Assembly: GCA_029961745.1 (NCBI GenBank)
Contig: CP124680.1
Location: 558,001 to 622,000 of the forward strand
Length of the DNA stretch: 64,000 nt
From: Nocardioides sp. L-11A
GTDB lineage: Bacteria; Actinomycetota; Actinomycetes; Propionibacteriales; Nocardioidaceae
Direction of reading: 5' to 3'
Shown here: piece after piece, positions 17,465-27,609 of the stretch
How positions within the stretch are numbered: the stretch's first letter is position 1
Layout of the letters: the number at the start of each line of letters is the position of its first letter
Translations under genes and position numbers: made by a program
Notes under the pieces: generated by a model
Databases searched by the model: none
Seen by the model: the letters and a program-made list of their open reading frames with translations, nothing else
Told to the model about the DNA's origin: nothing

Positions 17465-18022
17465 ATGCCGCGGATCTTCACCGCCGTCGTCCCTCCGGAC
17501 GACGCCGTCGAGCATCTCGACGCCTTCCTCGAGCCCCGCCGCGCCGCGGCGCCCTTCCGCTGGACCCGGCCCGAGCACCTGCACGTCACCCTCGCCTTCA
17601 TGCCGGCAGCGGCCGAGCACCGCATCGACGGGTACGTCGACCGGCTGGCCGAGGTCCTCGACGGCATCGCGCCCGCGGAGCTGTCGCTCGCCGGTGCCGT
17701 CGTCTTCCCGAACGTCGCCGAGGGCCGGGTGCTCGCCACCGGTGTCGCGGGTGGGACCGACATCCTCGCCACCGCCTCGGTCCGGGCGCGCAATGCCGCC
17801 GTGGCCTGCGGCATCGAGGTCGACGGCCAGCAGTTCCGGCCACACGTCACCGTCGCGCGCACGGGCGGGCGGCCCACCGAGCTGACCAGCTGGGTCCGAT
17901 TGCTGGACGCCTACGCCGGACCGGCATGGCCGCTCGGGTCGGTCCGGGTGGTCGCCTCCCACCTCGGTGAGGGCCCGCGCCGCTCGCCGCGCTACGAGAT
18001 CCTCGCCGAGATCGTCCTCTGA
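17465..18022 (+). CDS. thpR: RNA 2',3'-cyclic phosphodiesterase
   Basis: This 2H-phosphoesterase opens 2',3'-cyclic phosphate ends of RNA. The 185-residue protein has two HxT motifs, H40-V-T42 in HLHVTLAF and H127-V-T129 in FRPHVTVAR, the catalytic pair of the LigT/ThpR family. Length and spacing are normal. It starts 3 bp after the VIT1-type gene. The physiological substrate of bacterial ThpR is not clear. A large nested hairpin follows its stop. Confidence 0.87.
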   Translation: MPRIFTAVVPPDDAVEHLDAFLEPRRAAAPFRWTRPEHLHVTLAFMPAAAEHRIDGYVDRLAEVLDGIAPAELSLAGAVVFPNVAEGRVLATGVAGGTDILATASVRARNAAVACGIEVDGQQFRPHVTVARTGGRPTELTSWVRLLDAYAGPAWPLGSVRVVASHLGEGPRRSPRYEILAEIVL

Positions 18023-18048
18023 GGTCAGGGTGGCTGTCGCGCTGCGGC

Positions 18049-18132
18049 TTCATCACGGGATGTAGCTGAATCACCACTTCTGTAGCGGAGCTCCGCTACA
18101 GAAGCGCGGCCTCGCCTACATCCCGTGATGAA
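18049..18132. repeat. nested double palindrome between convergent genes
   Basis: Outer arms 18049-18065 and 18116-18132 are perfect 17-bp complements. Inside lies a perfect 28-bp palindrome with no loop, CTTCTGTAGCGGAG at 18077-18090 followed by its complement to 18104. The element of 84 nt is less GC-rich than its surroundings. It can fold as a cruciform with two stacked stems and may act as a bidirectional terminator or be a palindromic repeat element. Confidence 0.7.
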
Positions 18133-18137
18133 TCCGG

Positions 18138-18193
18138 CACCGGCCGACCGGCACCGGCCGACCCGCACCGGCCGACCCGCACCGGCCGCCCGG
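18138..18193. repeat. four tandem 14-bp repeats
   Basis: Four head-to-tail units of CACCGGCCGACCCG (small variations in the first and last) run right after the nested palindrome and end 25 bp before the stop of the response regulator gene. They may be slippage-prone. The spacing and lack of spacers rule out a CRISPR array. Confidence 0.75.
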
Positions 18194-18217
18194 CCGCGAC
18201 ACCCGGAGCGGCGGGAC

Positions 18218-18835
18218 TCAGTTGGTGAGATGCCCCTGCTCCCGGGCCAGCCGGATCAGGTCGTTGGAGTTGCCCGCCTCGATCCCGATGCTCCGGAACT
18301 TCTCCCGGGTGCGGGCCAGGTGGGTGCGCAGGGTGCCCTCGCTGATGTCGAGCAGCTGCGCCGCCTTCGGATAGGGCAGTCCGTCGGCCAGCGCCTGCAG
18401 GATGTCGACCTGCCGGGCGGACAGGTCCGCGACGGCGGCGTCGGTGAGCAGCGCGTGGGCGAGCGGGCCCGAGCAGCAGAACTCGCCCTCCGCCGCGGCC
18501 GAGACCGCGGCCACCAGGGTGCTCAGCGGGTCGGACTTGAGCAGCACTCCCGCGGCGCCGAGGGCGACGGCGCGGCGGAGGGGGACCGCGGTCTGCTCGC
18601 TGGTGTAGAGCAGCACTGCGGCACCGGCCCGGGCCAGTAGCGGGATGGCGTCGTACGACGCGCCGTCCTCGAGCCAGAGGTCGAGGATCACCACGTCCGC
18701 CCCCACGCCGGACGTGGCGAACTCCTCGACGGTGGTGCAGGACGCGACGACCTCGAGCCCGTCCTGGGCGAGGACGCGGCTGACCACGCCCTCGCGGACG
18801 GACTCGTGGTTGTCGATGACGGCCACCCGGATCAC
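18218..18835 (-). CDS. NarL/LuxR-family response regulator
   Basis: This 205-residue transcription regulator has a receiver domain (VIRVAVIDNHE, phospho-acceptor Asp52 in VVILDLW, lysine in GVLLKSDP) and a C-terminal LuxR-type helix-turn-helix (LSARQVDILQALADGLPYPKAAQLL, then GTLRTHLARTREKF). It starts at a GTG overlapping the stop of the upstream histidine kinase gene (GTGA), so kinase and regulator are translationally coupled and should be partners. Targets are unknown. Confidence 0.9.
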   Translation of the reverse strand: MIRVAVIDNHESVREGVVSRVLAQDGLEVVASCTTVEEFATSGVGADVVILDLWLEDGASYDAIPLLARAGAAVLLYTSEQTAVPLRRAVALGAAGVLLKSDPLSTLVAAVSAAAEGEFCCSGPLAHALLTDAAVADLSARQVDILQALADGLPYPKAAQLLDISEGTLRTHLARTREKFRSIGIEAGNSNDLIRLAREQGHLTN

Positions 18836-21021
18836 GGGACCGACTCCATCGGGTGCCGGGCCTCGGCGCCAGTCGGCGGATCCGGCCACACCAGGACCAG
18901 GGTCCGGACCTCGTCCTGGAGGACCGACCCCCGGCCACCGTCGAGCCGGAGCGGCGGGATGCACACGATCCGGACCGCCTCGCCGGGGCGATGGGGTGGG
19001 ACCACCGTGACCACGTGCTGGTCCGTCGCCGCCCGCAGCACGGTGTCGAGGCTGTGCCAGGCCGCGACCGGGATCTGCCCGGGGCCGGAGGTGCTGCGGA
19101 TGCTCAGCGTGACGCCGCGGGTACGGGCGGCGCGCGCGAGCTCGCGGGTCGACTCGGGAAGGGGCTCGGCGACACCGAGCTCGTCGCGGCATTGCGCCGA
19201 CAGGACGGCGGCGGTCCGGGGCGCATCGGCCGCGGTGCCGGCGAGCACCGCCTCCAGGTAGGGCACCACGTCGTCGTCCAGCCGGGCCAGGAACCGGTCC
19301 CGGGCCTCGGCGAGCTCGGTGCGCCAGCCCAGGTCCTCGTCCTGGGCGGTCTGGACGGCGACCGTCCGGGCGATCGCGCGGCCGGCCCGGCGGAACACCA
19401 CCGCGGCGACGATGGCGGTGCCGCCGTTGACCAGGCAGGTGGTGAACGCGCCGACCGGCTCGAGGACGCCGAGGGAGGGATCCCGTCCCGCGCACCAGGC
19501 CACGGTTCCGGCCAGCCCGACGATCGCGAGGACGGCGAGGGCGGGCCGGGCGCCGAAGGCGATCAGGAGGAGCCCGACCGAGGCGTAGCCGACCACCCAC
19601 GACTCGGCGGAGAGGAGTGCGCCGTCCGGCTGCCGGGCGAGGTCCAGGACGACGAGGGCGTAGGTCGCGAGGGCGAACCCGGTGACGAGCAGCGGCCCCA
19701 GCACCACCTCGCCGAAGCTGGCCGAGCGTCGGCCGAGACGGACCGCCAGCAGCACGATGAGGAGGGTGAGGGCGAGCCAGACCAGGGCGCTGCGCCAGGC
19801 CGATGTCTCCGGGAAGCGGGCCGCCAGGTAGGCGTTGGCCAGGATCGAGGGGAGCACCGTCAGGACGTAGACCCGCCGGTGGGGCAGTGGCCGTACCCGC
19901 CCCTTCGGCCCGGGCGGCTCGGCGGGCGTGATGGCCGCCGGCCAGCTCAGCCGGACCCTCGTCCCCGAGACGTCGCTCTCCACGATGCCGACGCCGCCCA
20001 CGTCGTCCATCCGTGCGAGGACGGACTCGCGGATCCCGAAGCCCGGCACCGATCCGGCGGGCATGCCGCGCCCCCGGTCCGTGATCTCGAGCCGGTGGGT
20101 CCCCTCGAGCTCGTCGACCGTCACGGTCGCCGCCGCCACGCCCGCGTGCCGGTCCACATTGCGCAGCGCCTCGGCCGCGGCGCCACGGAAGGCGTCGACG
20201 ACCCGGGGCGGCGGGGCCGAGCGCCAGCCGCGGCCGTCGGCGGTCACCGTCGCTCGCGCGTCGCGCTGCAGGTCGGCGGCGATGTCTCCCGGAGCGGTCG
20301 GGGTGCCTGCCAGGGCGCCGAGCGCCCGCCGGACGTCGTACGCGACCGTCTCCGGCGGGCGCTCGAGCTCGATGGCGCGCAGGGCGGTGATGATCTCGTC
20401 ATGGACGAGCCGTCGCGCCTCGTCCTGAGCGTGCTCCGCATTGCTCGCCGTCCGGGCCGTCGCCGCGGCCGCCCGGGTCTGCGCCGCGAGCAGGTCGGCC
20501 CGACCGGCGGCCGCCCGCATGTGGCTGAGGACGACGAGGACCGTGATCGAGGATGCGGCGGGCAGGATCCACCTGTCGACCGACTCCGCGAAGGTCAGGT
20601 CCGTCGCGGCGGTCATCGCGGCCACCGCGACGGGGCCGGTGGCCACGATCGCGGCCACGCCGGCGAGGGTGCGCAGGCCGAAGCCGATCACCGCGAGGTG
20701 GATGAGCTGGATGCCGTTCGCGGGGAGTGTGTGGCGGGCGTAGGAGGGGACGTCGGCGCTGGCGACGAGGACGACGGACGCCAGCAGCGCCAGTCCGGCG
20801 GGGGCCAGGGCCGCGGCCGTCAGCCCGGTCGCCCCGCCGCCGCGCATGCCGAGCAGGCACAGCAGGACCACTCCGGCCTGGGCGCCGAGCAGGACGGCGA
20901 CCCACGGCCGGCCGCCCGCCGCGTCCACGCTCCCCGCCGTCGCCATCATCATGACGAGGCCGGCGAAGGCGATGCAGACGAGCACCGCCCGGTCGACGGA
21001 GGTTCGCCAGGATCGCTGCAC
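18832..21021 (-). CDS. large two-module sensor histidine kinase
   Basis: This 729-residue membrane protein is probably the kinase for the coupled response regulator. It has about five N-terminal membrane segments (residues 11-165), a HisKA_3-like helix with H-box LVHDEIITAL (His207), and a HATPase domain with N-box EALRNVDRHAG (near 285-294), DRGRGMP (315-321) and GFGIRESV. Unusually, a second set of about five membrane segments follows (385-545), then a 180-residue cytoplasmic module. In the paralogues at 21181, 44971 and 63251 this tail has a conserved DPGD..VR..C..EE block; here it is more divergent (AVLSAQCRDELGV). It is divergent from a paralogous kinase 159 bp away. Confidence 0.85.
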   Translation of the reverse strand: MQRSWRTSVDRAVLVCIAFAGLVMMMATAGSVDAAGGRPWVAVLLGAQAGVVLLCLLGMRGGGATGLTAAALAPAGLALLASVVLVASADVPSYARHTLPANGIQLIHLAVIGFGLRTLAGVAAIVATGPVAVAAMTAATDLTFAESVDRWILPAASSITVLVVLSHMRAAAGRADLLAAQTRAAAATARTASNAEHAQDEARRLVHDEIITALRAIELERPPETVAYDVRRALGALAGTPTAPGDIAADLQRDARATVTADGRGWRSAPPPRVVDAFRGAAAEALRNVDRHAGVAAATVTVDELEGTHRLEITDRGRGMPAGSVPGFGIRESVLARMDDVGGVGIVESDVSGTRVRLSWPAAITPAEPPGPKGRVRPLPHRRVYVLTVLPSILANAYLAARFPETSAWRSALVWLALTLLIVLLAVRLGRRSASFGEVVLGPLLVTGFALATYALVVLDLARQPDGALLSAESWVVGYASVGLLLIAFGARPALAVLAIVGLAGTVAWCAGRDPSLGVLEPVGAFTTCLVNGGTAIVAAVVFRRAGRAIARTVAVQTAQDEDLGWRTELAEARDRFLARLDDDVVPYLEAVLAGTAADAPRTAAVLSAQCRDELGVAEPLPESTRELARAARTRGVTLSIRSTSGPGQIPVAAWHSLDTVLRAATDQHVVTVVPPHRPGEAVRIVCIPPLRLDGGRGSVLQDEVRTLVLVWPDPPTGAEARHPMESVP

Positions 21022-21180
21022 TCCCGCACCCTAGGGATCGGCCGCGATCGACGCCGGATGTTTCAGTGTTCTCGACCGTTGAAACGGCCCAGCCGTGTCC
21101 GGCGGGGGAGGGGCGGCGGCGCACGCCCCGCCGTGAGACGGTGGGCCCCGTCGTGCGGTGACCGAGGGGCAGGAGAGGCT
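21022..21180. promoter_or_regulatory. divergent control region between two kinases
   Basis: This 159-bp region separates the divergent kinase genes. A short inverted repeat, GTTTCA (21060-21065) and TGAAAC (21080-21085), may be an operator. The right-hand gene has a clear aggaga ribosome site. No convincing -35/-10 pair was picked out. Confidence 0.35.
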
Positions 21181-23487
21181 GTGCTCGACGGGGCGAGGGC
21201 GAGGCGGCTCGGGAGATACTTCGTCGACGGCATCGTGCCGTCGCCGCAGGCGCGCTGGGCTACGACGAGCCTCTACCTGGCGCTGCGGAACGCGTTCTTG
21301 ATGGGGGCCATCGGGTTCGACGTGCTGCTCGCGGTCAGTGTCGTGGTCGAGGGGGCCGGGCACCGTTGGCTGGCGCCGGTGCTGGCGCTGACCGCGCTCG
21401 CCACCTGGCTGGCGTGGGCCGGCATCGTCGACAGGGTGCCGGCCTGGACCTCGGTCTGGGCGACCTTCGCGGTCTCGACGGCTGCAGCGTGCGTGACGAG
21501 CTCGGCCGAGAGCGTGCTGCTCTTCGTCTCCATCTGGATGGTGCACCTCGCGACCGCGCTGCCTGCCGTACTGCTGCGCGGCTGGAACGCCTTCGCCACG
21601 CACTTCGTGGGTTGCGTCGGGTACTCGGTCGCGGTGGCGATCGTCCATCCCTCGTGGGGTCCGGTGATCCCGCAGGGTCAGGTCGTCGCCGGCTACGGGA
21701 TCATGCTGGCGCTGCGCGCCGGTGTGGCGGTCCTCGCCGAGCTGGCCGCCGGCGCCGATGCCCGCGCCGCCGCCGACGAGGAGCAGTTCGCCCGTCTGGC
21801 CCAACGCCGCGTGCATGGGCGCGAGGTCGCCGAGAACGCCCGGATCCTGCACGACACGGCGATCAACACCCTGGCTGCCATCGCCAGTGGCGGCGGCGCG
21901 ACGCGCGATCTCGCCCTGGTCCGAGAGCGCTGTGCCGGCGACCACCGGGTTCTGGCCGCGCTGCGTGCGGGCGCCGTCGGCGACGCGCAGCGGCCGTTCG
22001 CCGCCGTCGACCGGATCGGCATCGCGGTGGAGCGCAGCGGCCTCGACGAGACCGCGCTGGCCGCAGAGCTGGCGGGCTGCTCGCCGGTCGTGCGTACGGC
22101 GCTGGACCGGGCGGCGTTCGAGCTCGTCCAGAACGCCGCGAAGCACGCGGGCACCGGGTCGGTCCGCCTCGAGATCCACACGGTGGACGGTCGGCTCGAG
22201 ATCGTGATCGCCGACGACGGCGTCGGCTTCGACCCGGACATGACACCGCGCCGTGGCCTGGCGAGCTCGGTGTTCGCACGCGCCGCCGACGCCGGCGTCG
22301 AGGTCGAGCTCCGCTCGTCGCCCGGCCGGGGAACGACCGTCGTGCTGCGCCCGCCGCGCCCCGCGACGGCGTCTCGAAGCGGCATCGCCGAGTCCGTCGA
22401 CGCCGACGCGCTGCTGGCGGTCGTCAGGTCGGTGCGCGCGGGTGCGGTCTGGTTGTGGGCGACCGGCCTGCTACTGGTCGGTCTGTGCCTCGAGCTGACC
22501 AACCTCGCCGGACGGCTGACTCCGACGTACGGTGCGCTGGGCCTCGGCGCGGTGGGCGTGGTCCTCGGGTGGGCGACCCGACGGGTTCGGACCGGTCCGG
22601 TGCGCCTGCTCGTCGACGGGATCCTGGTGGGCGTGGTCGTGGCGTCCTTCGCGCTGGCCGTCGCGACCTCGGAGCTGGGGCGGGTCGAGCCGGCGCTGTG
22701 GCAGGTGCTGGCGGACACCGGCACGCTGGTCCTGCTCCGCGGCGTGGGTGGACCGCACGCGTTGCGCGTGGGCCTGGTCGCGCACCTGACGACCGGCGTC
22801 GTGCTCGGCGGCGTCGTGTGGCCCGACTCCGGCACGGCGGCGCTGATCGTGGTCGCCGGCGCTGCCATCGGCGCGTACTTCCTCGCCGGCTGGCTGCGCT
22901 TCGACCGGGCCCTGGGCGCGATCGGACGCCGGCTGGCCGAGAACCAGCGGACCGTCCTGCGGGCGCGCGTCGAGGAGGACCTGCGGGTGCGCTCGGAGGA
23001 GCTGCGGGAGAGCTGGCGCCGGGCCGGCCTGGAGCGGGTCGAAGTGCTGCTCGCCGGCCTCGCCTCGGGCGAGCTCGACCCCGGTGACGAGCAGGTCCGT
23101 CAGGACTGCGGCGACGAGGAGTTCCAGCTCCGCAAGCTCATCCAGCTGGACCCCGAGCTGATCCGGTTGATGCCCTGGCTGCTCCAGGCGGTGGGCGCCG
23201 CCCGCGAGCGCGGCGTCGACCTGAACGTCCGCAGCGGTGCCATCGAGCCCTCGGACCAGGCGACGGTGGAAGGGATCGGGACGACGATCCTCGCGGCGGT
23301 GCGCTCCGCCGAGCGCGGTGAGGGGGTGACGGCCTCGCTGTACCAGCTCGACAGCGGGAAGCTCTCGCTGATCCTGGTCGCCCCGCACCCGCTGTTCGCG
23401 GCCGCCCCGGCTGATCTCGGCGGCGCGCCGGTGTCGGTGACGACCGTCGGTGGCATGGACATGCTCGAGGCGCGGCTGCCCGTGTGA
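21181..23487 (+). CDS. large two-module sensor histidine kinase
   Basis: This 768-residue protein is a second member of the large-kinase family. It has membrane segments from about residue 35 to 190, an H-box RILHDTAINTLAAIAS (His224), a HATPase domain with N-box FELVQNAAKHAG (Asn318) and DDGVGFDPD. Another membrane region (about 415-590) follows, then a C-terminal module with the conserved DPGDEQVRQDC block, LRKLIQLDPELIRLMPWLL and ARERGVDLNVR. The GTG at 21181 follows aggaga and is supported by the homologous N-terminus. There is no adjacent regulator on this strand; it may share the divergent one. The H-box is almost identical to that of the kinase at 42629-44971. Confidence 0.85.
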   Translation: MLDGARARRLGRYFVDGIVPSPQARWATTSLYLALRNAFLMGAIGFDVLLAVSVVVEGAGHRWLAPVLALTALATWLAWAGIVDRVPAWTSVWATFAVSTAAACVTSSAESVLLFVSIWMVHLATALPAVLLRGWNAFATHFVGCVGYSVAVAIVHPSWGPVIPQGQVVAGYGIMLALRAGVAVLAELAAGADARAAADEEQFARLAQRRVHGREVAENARILHDTAINTLAAIASGGGATRDLALVRERCAGDHRVLAALRAGAVGDAQRPFAAVDRIGIAVERSGLDETALAAELAGCSPVVRTALDRAAFELVQNAAKHAGTGSVRLEIHTVDGRLEIVIADDGVGFDPDMTPRRGLASSVFARAADAGVEVELRSSPGRGTTVVLRPPRPATASRSGIAESVDADALLAVVRSVRAGAVWLWATGLLLVGLCLELTNLAGRLTPTYGALGLGAVGVVLGWATRRVRTGPVRLLVDGILVGVVVASFALAVATSELGRVEPALWQVLADTGTLVLLRGVGGPHALRVGLVAHLTTGVVLGGVVWPDSGTAALIVVAGAAIGAYFLAGWLRFDRALGAIGRRLAENQRTVLRARVEEDLRVRSEELRESWRRAGLERVEVLLAGLASGELDPGDEQVRQDCGDEEFQLRKLIQLDPELIRLMPWLLQAVGAARERGVDLNVRSGAIEPSDQATVEGIGTTILAAVRSAERGEGVTASLYQLDSGKLSLILVAPHPLFAAAPADLGGAPVSVTTVGGMDMLEARLPV

Positions 23488-23510
23488 GCGGTCGGCGGCG
23501 GCTCACCTGC

Positions 23511-23545
23511 CGAGGGCCGGCCCCGCGGTGCGGAGCCGGCCCTCG
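23511..23545. terminator. bidirectional hairpin terminator
   Basis: An 11-bp perfect stem (CGAGGGCCGGC and complement) with a 13-nt loop lies between the kinase gene and the converging pntB gene. Confidence 0.7.
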
Positions 23546-23569
23546 TTGTACTGCTGGGTACGACAGGTG

Positions 23570-24994
23570 TCAGCCGAGTGCCTTGACGATGTCCTCGACG
23601 CGGTCCTTGGCGTCGCCGAACAGCATCTGGCTGTTGTCGCGGAAGAACAGCGGGTTCTGCACACCCGCGTAGCCGGCGGCCATGGAGCGCTTGAAGACGA
23701 TGACGTCCTTGGCGTTCCAGACCTCGAGGACCGGCATGCCGGCGATCGGCGAGGACGGGTCCTCCGACGCGGCCGGGTTGACCGTGTCGTTGGCACCGAT
23801 GACCAGGACGACGTCCGTCTCCGGGAAGTCGTCGTTGATCTCGTCCATCTCGAGCACGATGTCGTAGGGCAGCTTCGCCTCGGCGAGCAGCACGTTCATG
23901 TGGCCCGGGAGACGCCCCGCGACAGGGTGGATGCCGAACCGGACGTCGATGCCCTTGGCCCGCAGCTTCGCGGTCAGGTCGGCGACCGGGTACTGCGCCT
24001 GCGCCACCGCCATGCCGTAGCCCGGCGTGATGACGACCGAGGACGCGCCGGAGAGCAGCTCCGCGACGGCGTCGGCCTGGATCTCGCGGTGCTCGCCGTA
24101 GTCCTTGTCGTCGCCCGCGGGGGCCTCGATGCCGAAGCCGCCGGCGATGACGGAGATGAACGAGCGGTTCATCGCCTTGCACATGATGTAGGACAGGTAG
24201 GCACCGGAGGAGCCGACGAGCGCACCGGTGACGATGAGCAGGTCGTTGCCGAGCAGGAAGCCCGACGCGGCCGCGGCCCAGCCGGAGTACGAGTTCAGCA
24301 TGGAGACCACGACCGGCATGTCGCCGCCGCCGATGGAGGCGACCAGGTGCCAGCCCAGCGCCAGTGCCAGGAGGGTGAGGACGCCCAGCAGGATGTCCGC
24401 CGAGGTGTTGTCGTGGGTGTCCATCGAGACGTAGATCGCGGTCAGGATCGCGAACAGCACCAGCGAGCCGATGTTGATGACGTTCTTGCCCGGCAGCATG
24501 AGCGGGGCGGACTTCATCTTCGCCGACAGCTTGAGGTTGGCGACGATCGAGCCGGTGAAGGTGACCGCACCGATGAAGATGCCGATCGCGACCTCGGCCT
24601 CGTGGATGTTGACCAGGCTGTCCATCGACTCGTGCGAGCCGAGGATGTGGCCGTTCCAGCCGATGGCGACGGCCGCGAGACCGACGAACGAGTGCAGGAG
24701 CGCGATGAGCTCGGGCATCCCGGTCATCTCGACGATCTTCGCGCGCCACAGGCCGATCGCGCCGCCGATGGCGATGGCGGCGAGCATCAGGACGATGACC
24801 AGCGCGCGGTCGTCGATGAACTCGCTGACGTCGATGACGGCAGCCACGGTCGCGACGAGGGCGACGGCCATGCCGACGATGCCGAAGGTCAGACCGCTGC
24901 GCGCCGACTCGTGCTTCGACAGGCCCGCCAGCGACAGGATGAACAGCAGCGCCGCGACGATATAGGCCGCGCCGGTGATGGAGAGGATGTCCAT
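23570..24994 (-). CDS. pntB: NAD(P) transhydrogenase subunit beta
   Basis: PntB is the membrane subunit that binds NADP(H) and translocates protons, letting the complex make NADPH from NADH. The 474-residue protein has about eight to nine hydrophobic segments in its first 290 residues. The NADP-binding domain III follows, with [30 protein letters not shown] and [14 protein letters not shown], all family signatures. It starts 3 bp after the stop of pntA, in the same operon. Length and motifs are typical. Confidence 0.95.
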   Translation of the reverse strand: MDILSITGAAYIVAALLFILSLAGLSKHESARSGLTFGIVGMAVALVATVAAVIDVSEFIDDRALVIVLMLAAIAIGGAIGLWRAKIVEMTGMPELIALLHSFVGLAAVAIGWNGHILGSHESMDSLVNIHEAEVAIGIFIGAVTFTGSIVANLKLSAKMKSAPLMLPGKNVINIGSLVLFAILTAIYVSMDTHDNTSADILLGVLTLLALALGWHLVASIGGGDMPVVVSMLNSYSGWAAAASGFLLGNDLLIVTGALVGSSGAYLSYIMCKAMNRSFISVIAGGFGIEAPAGDDKDYGEHREIQADAVAELLSGASSVVITPGYGMAVAQAQYPVADLTAKLRAKGIDVRFGIHPVAGRLPGHMNVLLAEAKLPYDIVLEMDEINDDFPETDVVLVIGANDTVNPAASEDPSSPIAGMPVLEVWNAKDVIVFKRSMAAGYAGVQNPLFFRDNSQMLFGDAKDRVEDIVKALG

Positions 24995-24997
24995 GGA

Positions 24998-26548
24998 TCA
25001 GGCTCCCTTGCTGAACATCGAGAGCATGCGGCGCGTGACCGCGAACCCACCGAACACGTTGATCGAGGCCAGCAGGATCGCGACCACGGACAGGCCGACG
25101 ACCAGCTTGTCGTCACTGGCGACCTGGACCAGGGCGCCGACCACGACGACACCGGAGATGGCGTTGGTGACCGACATCAGCGGCGTGTGCAGGGCGTGCG
25201 CGACCTTGCCGATGACGTAGTAGCCGATCACGATCGACAGCATCAGCACCGTGAAGTGGCGACGCAGGTCCTCGGTCGGGGCGAGGGCGTTGATCAGCCA
25301 GAACACGCCGATCGCGCCCAGGACCCAGCCGACCTTGGCGCCGGCCGACATCGGCGGCTTGGCCTCCTTGACGGGGGCAGCGGCGGCAGGCGCGGCGGCC
25401 GGAGCGGCGGAGACCTGCACGGCCGGCGGCGGCCAGGTGATCTGCGCAGCCGCGCCGTCCCGGCCATCGACGACCGTGATCCCGCGCTGGACGACGTCGT
25501 CGAAGTCCAGGCCCAGGCTGCCGTCCTTCTCCGGGGTCAGCAGCTTGAGCAGGTTGACGATATTGGTGCCGTAGAGCTGCGACGTCTGCGCGGCCAGGCG
25601 GCCGGCGAGGTCGGTGTAGCCGAGGATCGTGACGCCGTTGGCGGTGACGACCTTCTGGTCGGCGACCGTGCCGGCGGCGTTGCCGCCGTTGGCCGCGGCC
25701 ATGTCGACGATCACGGAGCCGTTGCGCATGCCCGCAACCGTCTCGGCGGTGAGCAGGCTGGGAGCCGGGCGCCCGGGGATCAGCGCGGTGGTGATGACGA
25801 TGTCGGCGGCGCGCGCCTCCTCGTCGTACATCGCGGCGGTCGCGGCGACCTGGGCGGCGGACATCTCCTTGGCGTAGCCGTCGGAGGAGACCTCCTGCTC
25901 CATGTCGACGTGGACGAACTGCGCGCCCATCGACTCGACCTGCTCGGCGACCTCGGGACGCACGTCGAACGCGCGGACGACGGCGCCCATCGCGGACGCG
26001 GCGCCGATCGCGGCGAGGCCGGCGACACCGGCACCGACGACGAAGACGCGGGCCGGCGGGATCTTGCCGGCCGCGGTGACCTGACCGGTGAACATCCGGC
26101 CGAACTCGTGGGCCGACTCGACGACGGCGCGGTAGCCCGCGACGTTCGCCATCGAGGACAGCACGTCCATCGACTGCGCGCGCGAGATCCGCGGCACGGC
26201 GTCCATGGCCAGCGCGGTCACGCCCTGCGCCTGCAGCTTCTCGAGCAGCTCGGGGCTGCGGCCCGGCGCCATCATCGAGATGATCGTGGCGCCGCGGCGG
26301 AGCCGGCCGATCTCCTCGTCGGTGGGAGCGTTGACCTTGACGACGACGTCGGCGGCCCACACCTCCTGCGTCGTCCCGACCCGCACGCCGGCCTCGGTGA
26401 ACGCACTGTCGGGCTGGTCGGCGAGGTCGCCGGCGCCTGACTCGACGATCACGTCGTAGCCGAGGTTGGTCAGTTGGGTTACGGTCTTTGCGGTCGCCGC
26501 TACCAGGGTTTCGCCCTGTTTCGACTCGCGCGGGATGCCGATCAGCAT
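24998..26548 (-). CDS. pntA: NAD(P) transhydrogenase subunit alpha
   Basis: PntA binds NAD(H) and passes hydride to PntB. The 516-residue product has the full alpha1 and alpha2 parts in one chain: the N-terminal [33 protein letters not shown], the dinucleotide fold [20 protein letters not shown], then an alanine/proline linker and membrane segments near 400-510. Some actinobacteria split this subunit; here it is fused. The ATG at 26548 is set by the conserved start. It is upstream of pntB by 3 bp. Confidence 0.95.
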   Translation of the reverse strand: MLIGIPRESKQGETLVAATAKTVTQLTNLGYDVIVESGAGDLADQPDSAFTEAGVRVGTTQEVWAADVVVKVNAPTDEEIGRLRRGATIISMMAPGRSPELLEKLQAQGVTALAMDAVPRISRAQSMDVLSSMANVAGYRAVVESAHEFGRMFTGQVTAAGKIPPARVFVVGAGVAGLAAIGAASAMGAVVRAFDVRPEVAEQVESMGAQFVHVDMEQEVSSDGYAKEMSAAQVAATAAMYDEEARAADIVITTALIPGRPAPSLLTAETVAGMRNGSVIVDMAAANGGNAAGTVADQKVVTANGVTILGYTDLAGRLAAQTSQLYGTNIVNLLKLLTPEKDGSLGLDFDDVVQRGITVVDGRDGAAAQITWPPPAVQVSAAPAAAPAAAAPVKEAKPPMSAGAKVGWVLGAIGVFWLINALAPTEDLRRHFTVLMLSIVIGYYVIGKVAHALHTPLMSVTNAISGVVVVGALVQVASDDKLVVGLSVVAILLASINVFGGFAVTRRMLSMFSKGA

Positions 26549-26738
26549 CGAGCCTCCAGCCCTTCTGTGGATAAACGCGAGCCAACCTACACAGAGCGCA
26601 CCCCCTCGCGGGGGGCGTCTTACGTGTGACGTACGTCTAGGGGACGCACGCTTGCGCCGGACCGCTCCGGGGTGCCTCGTGGCTGCCTCGCGGGGTGTCC
26701 GGCCGGGGTGTCCGGCCGGGGTCGTGGGGGTCGGCGGA

Positions 26739-27383
26739 TCAGCCGGCGGCGATCCCGTACATCCGGTCGCCGGCGTCGCCGAGGCCCGGGACGATATAGC
26801 CCTTCTCGTTGAGCCGCTCGTCCATCGCCGCGGTCACGATCGTCACCGGGATCTCCAGGTCGCCCAGCTCCTGCTCGAGCCGGGCGCAGCCCTCGGGCGC
26901 CGCGAGCAGGCAGACCGCCGTGATGTGGTCGGCGCCGCGGTCGACCAGGAACCGGATCGCCGCCGCCAGGGTGCCGCCGGTGGCCAGCATCGGGTCGACG
27001 ACATAGCACTGGCGGCCGGACAGGTCGTCGGGCAGCCGCTCGGCGTAGGTCGTCGCCTCGAGCGTCTCCTCGTTGCGGACCATCCCGAGGAAGCCGACCT
27101 CCGCGGTCGGGAGCAGCCGGACCATGCCGTCCAGCATGCCGAGGCCGGCGCGCAGGATGGGCACCACCAGCGGGCGCGGCGTCGCAAGGCGGGTGCCGGT
27201 CGTCGGCGCGACCGGGGTCTCGATCTGCGTCGGCTCGACCCGGACGTCGCGGGTGGCCTCGTAGGCCAGCAGGGTCACCAGCTCGTCGGCGAGGGAGCGG
27301 AAGGTCGGCGAGTCGGTCTCCTTGTTGCGGAGCACGGTCAGCTTGTGGGCGACGAGGGGGTGGTCCACGACGAGGGTGCGCAT
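26739..27383 (-). CDS. upp: uracil phosphoribosyltransferase
   Basis: Upp makes UMP from uracil and PRPP in pyrimidine salvage. The 214-residue protein has the normal length and starts [16 protein letters not shown]. It has [10 protein letters not shown] and the PRPP-binding [14 protein letters not shown], and ends with GDAGDRMYG, as in known Upp. The frame continues upstream, but the ATG at 27383 matches the family start. It is divergent from the tadA pair. The 190-bp gap on its downstream side holds no gene. Confidence 0.95.
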   Translation of the reverse strand: MRTLVVDHPLVAHKLTVLRNKETDSPTFRSLADELVTLLAYEATRDVRVEPTQIETPVAPTTGTRLATPRPLVVPILRAGLGMLDGMVRLLPTAEVGFLGMVRNEETLEATTYAERLPDDLSGRQCYVVDPMLATGGTLAAAIRFLVDRGADHITAVCLLAAPEGCARLEQELGDLEIPVTIVTAAMDERLNEKGYIVPGLGDAGDRMYGIAAG

Positions 27384-27609
27384 GCACGGGAGCCTAGTGC
27401 CGTCGTCGGGATCACGGGACGTCACCCGACAGGGGGAGAAGTCGGGCGACCAGCGGGCTCCGCCCTGCCGGCGCGAGCGTCTCGGGGTCCGTGACGCAGG
27501 TGGCCACGACCCGACGCGGAGGACGTATCCCTCCCCCGGAGTGGAGGGCGGGCAGGGACGTCGGCAAATCCTCTGGCCCTGCGGGGGTCCACGTGTCACG
27601 CTTGATGTC

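Noticed and set aside
18138..18193. Four tandem 14-bp repeats as a possible CRISPR array
   Set aside because: The units are head to tail with no unique spacers, and there are no cas genes nearby.
18853..21180. Long plus-strand open reading upstream of the kinase at 21181
   Set aside because: It lies opposite the kinase at 18832 and is arginine/glycine-rich without conserved motifs. The true start is the GTG at 21181, with a ribosome site and homologous N-terminus.
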